Below are positions 1 through 7,308 of a stretch of DNA of 54,273 bases, in pieces. The position numbers were made by a program, and so were the translations under genes. Numbering within the stretch: the first letter of the stretch is position 1; each line of letters begins with the position of its first letter. Below the pieces are notes generated by a model. It searched no databases and was not told the DNA's origin. It saw nothing but the letters and a program-made list of their open reading frames with translations. The DNA comes from a virus: positions 1 to 54,273 of IMG/VR virus record IMGVR_UViG_3300043431_000269. One strand, given 5' to 3'.

Positions 1-166
1 GGGACACGGAGGCCCGCCAAAAAGCTGTCCCGAAAATTTCGAAACCTGATACATCTCGCACCTACCATTCAGGACACGCATAGATGTATTGTGTACTTTA
101 ATCAGTAGAGTAAAGTAAACAAAAAGCGGTCTTGTATGGCAGACGCGAAACAGCGATAATCTGCTA
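1..166. promoter_or_regulatory. left-end non-coding region, possible cos/terminase-binding DNA
   Basis: No gene is seen before the small terminase gene at 167. The stretch has three inverted repeats: GGGACA/TGTCCC at 1-6 and 27-32, ATACATCT/AGATGTAT at 49-56 and 82-89, and TACTTTA/TAAAGTA at 94-100 and 111-117. In lambda-type phages the DNA just upstream of the small terminase gene carries cos and the small-subunit binding sites, so a packaging role is a reasonable inference. The AT-rich part at about 85-125 is unlike the flanking coding DNA. I cannot locate a nick site by eye, so cos itself is not proven. Confidence 0.4.
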
Positions 167-571
167 ATGCACGCAGACTTCGAACTCACGCCAGACGGCC
201 GCGTCAAGTCGTCGAATTACGGCGGGCGCCGCGAAGGCGCCGGGCGCAAGCCACCCGGCTACGTCAAACCGCAGGAAGTGGTCGATTACGACCGCGAGCG
301 CGCGCGCAACGAGAAAGCCAAGGCCGACCTGAACGAGCTGGACTTCAAGGTGAAGTCGGGCGAGTACGTGCCGCGCGAATCGGTACAGCAGGCTGCCGCG
401 ACGCTGCTGTCCACACTGGCTCAAACGCTGAGATCGCTGCCGGACAAGATCGAGCGAAAGCTCAACGCCTCGGCCGAGATCACCGAGCTGATCGAACAGG
501 AAATCGACGCCTGTCTGGAAGACCTGTCGAAAGACCTACAAATGCTGGCAGGGGAGCCTGACGATGTTTGA
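167..571 (+). CDS. terminase small subunit
   Basis: A 134-residue protein that should bind the packaging start site and recruit the large subunit. It begins with a basic, glycine-rich stretch (GGRREGAGRKPPGY, residues 19-32) typical of phage small terminases, followed by a long charged helical region (DYDRERARNEKAKADLNELD) and an acidic C-terminus. Its place directly before the GpA-type large subunit supports the call. Its stop overlaps the next start by 8 bases, which suggests coupled translation. The family assignment rests on composition, size and position; the DNA-binding fold itself is not directly visible. Confidence 0.8.
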   Translation: MHADFELTPDGRVKSSNYGGRREGAGRKPPGYVKPQEVVDYDRERARNEKAKADLNELDFKVKSGEYVPRESVQQAAATLLSTLAQTLRSLPDKIERKLNASAEITELIEQEIDACLEDLSKDLQMLAGEPDDV

Positions 572-767
572 CATAGCCATCGAGCGAACGATGTTCGAGG
601 ACTCGATCTGGAGCTACTACCAGAACCTCAAACTGAACGGTTGGTCTGACCCAGCAGAAGGCGACAACAAACGGGGGTGCCTGTTTTGGCGTGACGAGAA
701 CGGGCAGTACGGCGTGAAATCGATCGAGGCCGCCTGGTCGGGTTGGCAAATGAGGGCGCGATTTTGA
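564..767 (+). CDS. small hypothetical protein between the terminase genes
   Basis: A 67-residue aromatic-rich protein (for example SIWSYYQNLKLNGW) that overlaps the small terminase gene by 8 bases and the large terminase gene by 25 bases. Such tight overlaps on both sides suggest a translated gene in the packaging operon. It has no membrane segment or motif I recognise. Small proteins in this position sometimes act as terminase accessory factors, but there is no direct sign of that here. Confidence 0.55.
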   Translation: MFDIAIERTMFEDSIWSYYQNLKLNGWSDPAEGDNKRGCLFWRDENGQYGVKSIEAAWSGWQMRARF

Positions 768-2968
768 ACACCGATCAAGGCTACGCCGTCGCGCTCGGCG
801 ATATGTGCATGGGGTACAGCGCGCTGAAGCCGCCGAAGCGCGTGACGGTCGCGCAAGGCGCTGCCGAGTGCCTGGTCATCAAGCAGCCCGGCGCGGCGGG
901 CGGGCCGTGGAGCGCCGCCGAGACGCCCTACATGGTCGAGCCGATGAACATGCTCGCCAGCCGCAAGCATGAGGCGCTGGTGTTCTCCGGCCCGGCCCGC
1001 ACTGGAAAGACGCAGGGCCTGTTGCTCGGGTGGCTCGGCCATGCGGTAGTGAACGACCCCGGCGACATGCTGTTCGTGCAAATGACGAAGGAGAAGGCCC
1101 GCGAGTTCTCGAAGACGGACGTGGATCGAGCGATCCGCAATAGCCCGGCTATCTACGCGATGAAAGGGACGCGGGCTATCGACAGCAACACGTTCGACTC
1201 GATGTTCCGGCACGGCATGTTCCTGCGCATTGCCTGGCCCACGGTGTCGAACGTCTCAGGCTCGACCTATCGCTACGTGGCAATCACCGATCTCGACCGG
1301 ATGGAGAACGCCGAGAACGTCGATGGGGAAGGGCCGCTTTTCGACCTGGCGCGCAAACGGACGACCACGTTTCTCTCGCGCGGCATGTGCCTGGCCGAGT
1401 CCTCGCCTGGCATCGAGATCGAGATTCCAAACTGGCGCCCGGCCACGCCCCATGAAGCGCCCCCGGTGAAGGGTATCCTCGGGCTCTACAACAGAAGCGA
1501 CAGACGGCGCTGGTACTGGCAATGCCCGGACTGCCGCGACGGGTTCGAAGCGGCGCCTGGGCTTGGGCTGTTCAACCTGCCCAGCGAGCCTGAGCTGATC
1601 GAGGCCGTGCGCAACATGTCGATCCCGAAGATGGCCGCCGAGTGGGGTAGCCGGATCGTCTGCCCGCACTGCGGAAGCCTGATCGACGCGAAGTGGAAGA
1701 CGAACCTCAACCGGCGAGGCGAATGGCTGGCCGAGGGCCAGACCATCGACTCGGACTGGACCAAGCACGGAGAACCAGCGCCAGCGACGATCGCCGGCTA
1801 TTGGCTTGGCGGCGTTGCGGCGACCTACCAGAAGTGGTCGAGCCTGATCGAGCGGTATCTCCAGGGTCTGCGCGACTACTCGCTGACGGGCTCCGAAGAA
1901 ACGCTCAAAGTGACGACGAACACCGACCAGGGCATGCCGTACATCGCGCGCCACCTCGTCGAGTCGCAGTCGCGCGCTGGCGCGCCGGAGGACCGCGCGA
2001 ACGCGACGCTCCAGAGGTATGTCGTGCCGGCCGAGGCGCGCTGCGTGATCGTCGCGGTTGACGTGCAGGGCGGCGTCACCTCGCGCTTCATCGTTCAGGT
2101 CCACGCCGTTGGCGCGCACATGGAGCAGTGGCTGATAGATCGCTTCGAGATCAAGCGGTCAATGCGCGAGGGCATGGGCTCCGACTTCGCGCCGATCGAC
2201 CCGGCCTCCTACCCGGAGGATTGGGACGTGCTGACCGAAAAGCTGCTGCGCGCGACCTGGCGCACGCCGGACGAAGGCCGTGAGATCAAGCTCAAGATGC
2301 TGGTCGTTGACTCTGGCGGCGAAGATGGCGTCACCGCGAACGCTTACCAGTGGTTCCGGCGCGTGCGCGCGGAGAAGCTGGGCGATCGGATCATGCTCTA
2401 CAAGGGCGCGAGCACGCCGCGCGCCCCGATCCTGAAGCTCTCGATGGTCGGCAAGCGCGGCGCGAAGGACCGGCCGGACGTGCCGCTCTACGTCTGCAAC
2501 CCGAACCTGCTCACCGACGCCGTTGACGCCGGCCTGCGCCGGTCAACGCCTGGGCCGAACTACATCCACTTCCCGGCACCGAAGCACCCGACGCAGAACC
2601 CTGAAGGCTGGCTGCCGCAGTCCTTCTTCGATGAGCTGAAGGCCGAGGTGCGCCAGAAGAACGGGACTTGGGCACAGGTTCGCAAGCGCAACGAGTCGAT
2701 CGACCTGTGCCGCATGATCCGGGCGGCCATGCTGCGGCTGGGCCTGGACAAGATTAAGGACTGGTCAGTCGTGCCCGCCTGGCTGGCGCCGCTGCCGATC
2801 AACAGCGAGGTCATGGCTTCTGAAGACCGCCGCGAGATGAAGGCGAACGAGCGGGCCGAGCCCGCGCCGGCCTCGGCCGACGCTACCGTGGCCGAGCAGT
2901 CGGTGAGGATCGTGCCCGCGCGGGTGAAGCGCCAGCGTCGTTCGTCGGTGCCGGGCTTCTTGCGCTAA
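743..2968 (+). CDS. terminase large subunit, lambda GpA family
   Basis: A 741-residue packaging ATPase-nuclease. Residues about 80-90 carry the Walker A loop SGPARTGKTQ, followed by a Walker B-like ITDLDRME. A zinc-ribbon (CPDC ... CPHCG, about residues 262-314) is typical of GpA proteins. The C-terminal nuclease half contains VVAVDVQGG and LVVDSGGEDG, which could supply catalytic acidic residues. The length fits the family. The frame opens at a TTG (743) with no strong ribosome-binding site; an ATG at 803 is the alternative and would still keep all motifs. It packages DNA into proheads through the portal. Confidence 0.93.
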   Translation: MANEGAILNTDQGYAVALGDMCMGYSALKPPKRVTVAQGAAECLVIKQPGAAGGPWSAAETPYMVEPMNMLASRKHEALVFSGPARTGKTQGLLLGWLGHAVVNDPGDMLFVQMTKEKAREFSKTDVDRAIRNSPAIYAMKGTRAIDSNTFDSMFRHGMFLRIAWPTVSNVSGSTYRYVAITDLDRMENAENVDGEGPLFDLARKRTTTFLSRGMCLAESSPGIEIEIPNWRPATPHEAPPVKGILGLYNRSDRRRWYWQCPDCRDGFEAAPGLGLFNLPSEPELIEAVRNMSIPKMAAEWGSRIVCPHCGSLIDAKWKTNLNRRGEWLAEGQTIDSDWTKHGEPAPATIAGYWLGGVAATYQKWSSLIERYLQGLRDYSLTGSEETLKVTTNTDQGMPYIARHLVESQSRAGAPEDRANATLQRYVVPAEARCVIVAVDVQGGVTSRFIVQVHAVGAHMEQWLIDRFEIKRSMREGMGSDFAPIDPASYPEDWDVLTEKLLRATWRTPDEGREIKLKMLVVDSGGEDGVTANAYQWFRRVRAEKLGDRIMLYKGASTPRAPILKLSMVGKRGAKDRPDVPLYVCNPNLLTDAVDAGLRRSTPGPNYIHFPAPKHPTQNPEGWLPQSFFDELKAEVRQKNGTWAQVRKRNESIDLCRMIRAAMLRLGLDKIKDWSVVPAWLAPLPINSEVMASEDRREMKANERAEPAPASADATVAEQSVRIVPARVKRQRRSSVPGFLR

Positions 2969-2988
2969 GTTAGCAAACGCGATATAAT
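2960..2988 (+). promoter_or_regulatory. sigma70-like promoter downstream of the terminase gene
   Basis: TTGCGC at 2960-2965, a 17-base spacer and a perfect TATAAT at 2983-2988. The spacer ends in GCAAACGCGATA (2973-2984), and the same 12 bases lie in the cro-type promoter at 44939-44950. This suggests the immunity repressor or Cro binds here. A start near 2995 would fall on the first base of the long RNA stem that follows. Confidence 0.65.
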
Positions 2989-2994
2989 TTACTC

Positions 2995-3191
2995 GACACT
3001 GAAAACCGCCTCGGGTTAGCGCCGGGGCAGCGTTTCATGACTGGAATGGACCCCTCACTCAACAGCGAAAGACTGCTTCATGTCAGGGTTTTCAGTGTCA
3101 TCACGAGTGGCGATTGCCTAGACGAAACAGCCATATCTCCTTTAGGGCAGCCAAAGAGGTGTTTCGTTTTGGGAAAGGGCAGTCGTCACTC
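2995..3191 (+). ncRNA. structured non-coding RNA or leader between terminase and head-joining genes
   Basis: No convincing gene fills 2969-3412. A transcript from the promoter just upstream would fold into two large hairpins. The first has a perfect 13-bp stem, GACACTGAAAACC (2995-3007) with its complement at 3087-3099. The second has a 14-bp stem with two G-U pairs at 3105-3118 and 3178-3191, with an inner 8-bp stem ACGAAACA/TGTTTCGT at 3122-3129 and 3160-3167. No U-tract follows, so this is not a simple terminator. The two G-U pairs favour selection on RNA over DNA. Function unknown: a small RNA, an attenuating leader for the head genes, or a packaging-related RNA are all open. Confidence 0.55.
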
Positions 3192-3318
3192 TTGATCGTG
3201 AATGCGAACCCGGGGCGCGCCGAATGCGCGCGTTGCTCCGCAGAGCATGTGTGGCGCCTGGCGGCCCGCTTGCACCGTACTGCATGACACCTCGGAAAGA
3301 CGAGGCCGTCTTCTAGGT

Positions 3319-3368
3319 GAATTTCACTCGAAATTCGACCTTCGTGCGCTGAATTTCGCACGAAATTG
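3319..3368. promoter_or_regulatory. pair of AATTTC-N4-GAAATT palindromes
   Basis: Two similar palindromes, GAATTTCACTCGAAATTC (3319-3336) and GAATTTCGCACGAAATTG (3351-3368), start 32 bases apart, close to three DNA turns. Same-face spacing is typical of paired operator sites. They lie 45-95 bases before the gpW-like gene. A related shorter palindrome (ATTTC-N4-GAAAT) lies at 28668-28681, after the last tail gene. The binding protein is unknown. Confidence 0.45.
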
Positions 3369-3412
3369 TGCCGCAGTGTCCCAATCGCCAAACGCGCGAT
3401 GATCGGGCCACT

Positions 3413-3634
3413 ATGGCAGTCACCCAAACCGACATCGACTCACTGAACGCCGCGATCGCAAGCGGCGCCCGTTCCGTGACCATTGGCGGCCAGACCGTCA
3501 TCTACAACACCACGGAATCGCTGATCAAGGCCCGGGACGACGCGCAGCGCCAGCTCAACGCGCAAACCGCAGCCGAATCGGGCGCCCGCCGCCGCAAGCA
3601 GTTCTATCTCATTCACGGCGGCCGGGGATACTAA
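3413..3634 (+). CDS. gpW-like head-tail joining protein
   Basis: A 73-residue protein with the pattern of the gpW family: an N-terminal helix (DIDSLNAAIASG), a short beta hairpin (SVTIGGQTVIYN), a second helix (SLIKARDDAQRQLNAQ) and a basic tail ending in RRRKQFYLIHGGRGY. In lambda, gpW sits between the large terminase and the portal gene, exactly as here, and plugs the portal channel before tail joining. I chose the ATG at 3413; an in-frame ATG at 3368 would add 15 residues that overlap the palindrome region and look non-native. Confidence 0.8.
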   Translation: MAVTQTDIDSLNAAIASGARSVTIGGQTVIYNTTESLIKARDDAQRQLNAQTAAESGARRRKQFYLIHGGRGY

Positions 3635-5629
3635 ATGGCGACACGCGGCAGACCGCCTAAGCAGGAAACGCTGGTCGCGCGCGCGGCCGTCGAGATGTTC
3701 CGGGAAGCCCAGGGCGTGCTCCCCGGGCAAAGCGGCAAGCAGGTGCTGCAGCCGCGCGCCAAGTACGACGCGGCCGGGCAGGGCCGGCGCCTTGCCGGAT
3801 GGAACCCTCCGTCGAGCGGCCCGAACCGGGCCATCGAGGGGCTGCAGACAATCCGCAACCGCTCGCGCGATTCTTCGCGCAACGACTGGTCGGGCTCGTC
3901 GGCGACGCAGAAGTGGGTCACGAACTTGATCGGTATCGGCATCACGCCGCGCTTCAAGCGCATCACCAGCCCGGAGCGCAAGAGCAAGCTGCAGGACCTG
4001 TGGGCCGATTTCGTGCAGGTCTGCGATGCGGACTGCGTGCTCAACTACTACGGGCTCCAGACCCTTGGCACGCGCTCGCTGCTGGATGCTGGCGAGGTGT
4101 TCGTGCGGCGCCGAGCGCGCTTTGAGAGCGACGGCCTGCCGGTCCCTCTGCAGTACCAAATCATTGAAGCCGAGATGGTCCCGATGTTGGACGCGGACAC
4201 CTACAAGGGTCTGCCGGCCGGCAACAAGATTCGCTCAGGTATCGAGCTGGACAAACGCGGGCGCCGGGTGGCGTATTGGGTCCACAAGGAGCACCCGAAC
4301 GAGAAGTCGATGGGCTACATCGACCCTGGCGCGCTGGTGCGCGTGCTGGCCGGCGACATGATTCACGTCTTCGAGCCGTTGCGCGCCGGGCAGTTGCGCG
4401 GCGTGTCGATGCTCGCGCCGATCCTCACGCGCTTGAGGAACATCGAGAACTACGACGACGCGACGCTGACGCGACAGCAGCTCGCCAACCTGATCGTGGC
4501 CTTCATCACGCGCAAGCTGCCGCCGCTGACTGGCGACGAGGACATCAACGGCATGACCGGCGAGCCGTATCAGGTCGATGAAACCGGCACGCCGCTGGCC
4601 GCGCTGCAGCCTGGTCTGGTGCAAGAACTCGATGACGGCCAAGAGGTGACGTGGAGCAACCCGCCCGAGGCCGGGACCAACTACAGCGACTACATGCGGA
4701 CTCAGCATATGGGCACCGCTGCTGGGACCGGACTGCCCTATGAGCTGTTCTCGGGCGACATCAAGGAGGTGAGCGACCGCACCCTGCGGATCATCATCAA
4801 CGACTTCCGGCGCCATGCCGAGCAGCGCCAGTGGCAGATCATCATTCCGCAGTTCTGCCAGCGGACCCTGGAGTGGTTCGTCGATGCCGCCGTGCTCGCG
4901 GGTAAGGTGTCCGTCGCAGAAGCCGACCTGGCGCGCCGTGTCGAGTGGGCTACCCACGGCTGGGCTCACATTCACCCGGTTCAAGACCCGCAGGGCAAGC
5001 AGCTTGAGGTGGATGCAGGCTTCCGCAGCCGGTCGAGCGTGATCGCGGATCGCGGTGACGACCCTGACGAAGTGGATGCCGAGCGCGCAGCGGACAAGAA
5101 GCGCGCCGAAGACCTCGGCCTCAGTGTCGATCCTGCGGCTGCCGCTGCCTCTGCGACGGCGGACCAACAGCAGCAGTCTGACCAGCAGCAGCAACAGCAG
5201 CAGCAGGATCAACAAGTCCGGGCCTTGGCGATCCTGGCCTCGCTACAGGAGCAAATGCGCGGCCAGCAGGAGGCGATGCAAGCCGCGATGGCCGCGCTGA
5301 ACCAGAAGCCTGCTGACCCGGTGCAGTTGACCATCAACAACCACATCCCGCAGACGGTCGTGGAGAACTCGGTCCAACCGAGCGCCGTGACCGTGCAGAA
5401 CAACATCGAGCCGACGCCACTCAACGTCTCGGTGCAGAACAACGTCGAGCCCACGCCGCTCAACGTCTCGGTGGCCGCGCCGACCGTGGAAGTTCACAAC
5501 GACGTGCAACCCGCCGAGGTCAACGTGAACATCCCGGCGCGCAAGACCGACACGACCATCGTGCGCGATTCGAGCGGGAACATCGTGCGCGCAACTCAGA
5601 TCGAAACCGACGCCGACCCGGCGCAATAA
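3635..5629 (+). CDS. portal protein, lambda GpB family
   Basis: A 664-residue portal protein that forms the dodecameric DNA channel. It starts 1 base after the gpW gene. The body has features of lambda portals (ARSRDSSRND-type arginine-rich segment near residue 75, GTGLPYELFSGDIKEVSDRTLR near residues 370-390). The C-terminus is unusual: a poly-glutamine run (about residues 510-526) and then near repeats of NNVEPTPLNVSV (about residues 587-612) that end in a charged tail. Such repetitive portal tails are common and vary between phages. Unlike lambda, the prohead protease is not fused or adjacent but 5 kb downstream. Confidence 0.93.
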   Translation: MATRGRPPKQETLVARAAVEMFREAQGVLPGQSGKQVLQPRAKYDAAGQGRRLAGWNPPSSGPNRAIEGLQTIRNRSRDSSRNDWSGSSATQKWVTNLIGIGITPRFKRITSPERKSKLQDLWADFVQVCDADCVLNYYGLQTLGTRSLLDAGEVFVRRRARFESDGLPVPLQYQIIEAEMVPMLDADTYKGLPAGNKIRSGIELDKRGRRVAYWVHKEHPNEKSMGYIDPGALVRVLAGDMIHVFEPLRAGQLRGVSMLAPILTRLRNIENYDDATLTRQQLANLIVAFITRKLPPLTGDEDINGMTGEPYQVDETGTPLAALQPGLVQELDDGQEVTWSNPPEAGTNYSDYMRTQHMGTAAGTGLPYELFSGDIKEVSDRTLRIIINDFRRHAEQRQWQIIIPQFCQRTLEWFVDAAVLAGKVSVAEADLARRVEWATHGWAHIHPVQDPQGKQLEVDAGFRSRSSVIADRGDDPDEVDAERAADKKRAEDLGLSVDPAAAAASATADQQQQSDQQQQQQQQDQQVRALAILASLQEQMRGQQEAMQAAMAALNQKPADPVQLTINNHIPQTVVENSVQPSAVTVQNNIEPTPLNVSVQNNVEPTPLNVSVAAPTVEVHNDVQPAEVNVNIPARKTDTTIVRDSSGNIVRATQIETDADPAQ

Positions 5630-5638
5630 GGAGAAACC

Positions 5639-6010
5639 ATGTCCGTCAACTACACGACCGCAGTCAAGAACGCGCGCCTGGGCGCCGTCGTCACTGCCAT
5701 CGGCACAGCCGGCGTGCTGGAAATCGGCACCACCGGCATGGGAACCGTGCTGGCGACGATTCCGCTTGCCAACCCGGCCGGGACCACTTCCGGCGGGGTG
5801 CTGACCTTCTCGGGCTTCCCGAGCAGCGACACGTCGGCCGACAACACCGGCACTGCAGCGGCCGCGCGCATTCGCACTGCCTCGGGCGGCACCGACATCC
5901 TGACCGGCCTGACCGTGGGCACGTCGGGCACCGATGTGATCCTCGACAGCGTGAGCATCACTGCCGGCCAGACCGTGACGCTCACCAGCGCCACCATCAC
6001 GCACGCCTGA
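5639..6010 (+). CDS. hypothetical virion-type protein
   Basis: A 123-residue protein made mostly of Gly, Thr, Ser, Ala and Val, with alternating hydrophobic segments that suggest an all-beta fold (for example ILTGLTVGTSGTDVILDSVS). It has a good ribosome-binding site (AAGGAG) and sits just after the portal gene. The composition resembles decoration or fibre-associated proteins. It shares its style with the 150-residue protein at 6844, and the two may be related. No family recognised. Confidence 0.7.
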   Translation: MSVNYTTAVKNARLGAVVTAIGTAGVLEIGTTGMGTVLATIPLANPAGTTSGGVLTFSGFPSSDTSADNTGTAAAARIRTASGGTDILTGLTVGTSGTDVILDSVSITAGQTVTLTSATITHA

Positions 6011-6012
6011 TC

Positions 6013-6444
6013 ATGACCGGGCTGCGCATGGCGTTCCAGCATTCGGGCCGTGTCGGTCCGATGAAGTTGGTCGCGCCGGTTGCCGCGCTGCTCGACCACG
6101 GACCATACAGCCACACCGAGATTCAGCTCCCTGACGGAACGTGCTGCAGCTCCGTCCCTGGTAGCGGGGTAGTCATGCGCAAGTTGCACCTCGACCCAGC
6201 GCATTTCGACTTCCTGCCGTTGTCCAATGGGCTGCTTCAGCAGGTCGTCAACTGGTACGAGGCCCACCAGGGTCATGCGTATGACTGGCGCGGGAACCTG
6301 CGATTCCTGGCTCCGCTCGTGCGCGAGTCGAGCGCGCGCTGGTTCTGCTCGGAATCGAATCTCGCTGCGTTGGGCGTTCCGCAGCCGTGGCGCCACGGTC
6401 CGACCGGCGCCTATCACTTGATCAAATGGAGGTACGTCGCATGA
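6013..6444 (+). CDS. NlpC/P60-type papain-like hydrolase or amidase-like protein
   Basis: A 143-residue protein with the pattern of the permuted NlpC/P60 (YiiX/C92-like) fold. A His-x-Glu appears in YSHTEIQL (about residues 32-39), and a Cys in RWFCSESNLAAL (about residues 112-123) is the likely nucleophile. Such enzymes cut peptide or amide bonds, often in peptidoglycan. Here it could be a virion-associated wall hydrolase or act on a lipid or peptide substrate. The order of catalytic residues is seen; the substrate is inferred. Its stop overlaps the next start (ATGA). Confidence 0.6.
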   Translation: MTGLRMAFQHSGRVGPMKLVAPVAALLDHGPYSHTEIQLPDGTCCSSVPGSGVVMRKLHLDPAHFDFLPLSNGLLQQVVNWYEAHQGHAYDWRGNLRFLAPLVRESSARWFCSESNLAALGVPQPWRHGPTGAYHLIKWRYVA

Positions 6445-6842
6445 CGCTACTCGCTGAAATCCAGGCGAAGTGCTCGCCGGAACTGATTGCCTCGAAGGAG
6501 CACGGTGCCATCGCTGCGCTGGTGTCCGAAGGGCGCACGAAAATCGTAGAGCGCATCGGCGGCATTGGCACGGTGCTGCGGCATCTTGGCCCGGTCGATG
6601 GTCCGGCGCTGCTCGATGCTCTTGACGCGCTGCGCACCACGGTGCCGGCGATCCGTTGGGGTTGGGTGCTGCTGGATCGCGGGCAACTCGATTTCGGTAG
6701 CCCGGTTGTGCGCCAGTTGATCGACCAGTTGGCAATCGACGGCGTGATGACCTCGGCCCATGCCGAGCTTCTGAAGGGCCTGGCCGTCGAGCCTGACCCG
6801 GTTAGCGTGCAGGAAGTCGCGTCGGCGATGGAGGGTCTGTGA
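6441..6842 (+). CDS. hypothetical protein
   Basis: A 133-residue mostly helical protein (TLLAEIQAKCSPELIASK..., then several Leu/Ala-rich helices). The ATG at 6441 overlaps the stop of the previous gene, so translation is probably coupled. No motif is recognised and there is no membrane segment. Its pairing with the NlpC/P60-like gene suggests the two work together, but there is no direct evidence. Confidence 0.65.
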   Translation: MTLLAEIQAKCSPELIASKEHGAIAALVSEGRTKIVERIGGIGTVLRHLGPVDGPALLDALDALRTTVPAIRWGWVLLDRGQLDFGSPVVRQLIDQLAIDGVMTSAHAELLKGLAVEPDPVSVQEVASAMEGL

Positions 6843-6843
6843 G

Positions 6844-7296
6844 ATGACGACGATTACCGCGGCGGCAGGTAGCCGCACCAACCTCACGAGCAGCGCGCTC
6901 AACTCGCTCGCCAGCGCGACCTACGTCAGCGCCGGCACCATCGACGTGAGCGCCACCGACCCGCTGGACGTGGTGATCGAAGTCGAGGCAACGCCCGGCA
7001 CGGTGTCGGGCAACAAGCAGCTCGTCGTGTTCTTGAAGGTGAGCTTCGACAACACGAACTTCAGCACGGGTCCGGAAAGCGGGACGACCACGACTGATGA
7101 GACAAATCTGCGCTTTCTCGGCACGTTGCCGTTGGGCACCAGCTCGGCGCAACAGCGCGGCGCGTACAGCGTTATGGGTGCCCTGGGCTATGTGCCACCG
7201 TATTTCAAGGTCGTGGTCAAGAATGACTCGGGCGCGGCGCTGGCTTCGTCGGGCCACGCAGTCAACTACACCGCTTACGTCGGCAACGCGGCCTGA
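6844..7296 (+). CDS. hypothetical beta-rich structural protein
   Basis: A 150-residue Ser/Thr/Gly/Ala-rich protein with regular short hydrophobic strands (DPLDVVIEVEATPG, KQLVVFLKVSFDN, YFKVVVKNDSG), as in beta-sandwich virion proteins. It starts 1 base after the previous stop. It likely belongs to the same module as the LamG-repeat protein that follows, possibly as a fibre subunit or decoration. No family recognised. Confidence 0.65.
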   Translation: MTTITAAAGSRTNLTSSALNSLASATYVSAGTIDVSATDPLDVVIEVEATPGTVSGNKQLVVFLKVSFDNTNFSTGPESGTTTTDETNLRFLGTLPLGTSSAQQRGAYSVMGALGYVPPYFKVVVKNDSGAALASSGHAVNYTAYVGNAA

Positions 7297-7308
7297 TCGG
7301 ACACCATA

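Noticed and set aside
3101-3427. 108-residue minus-strand frame in the gap after the terminase gene
   Set aside because: It is antisense to the structured RNA, rich in Arg, His and Cys, with no ribosome-binding site and no protein-like pattern.
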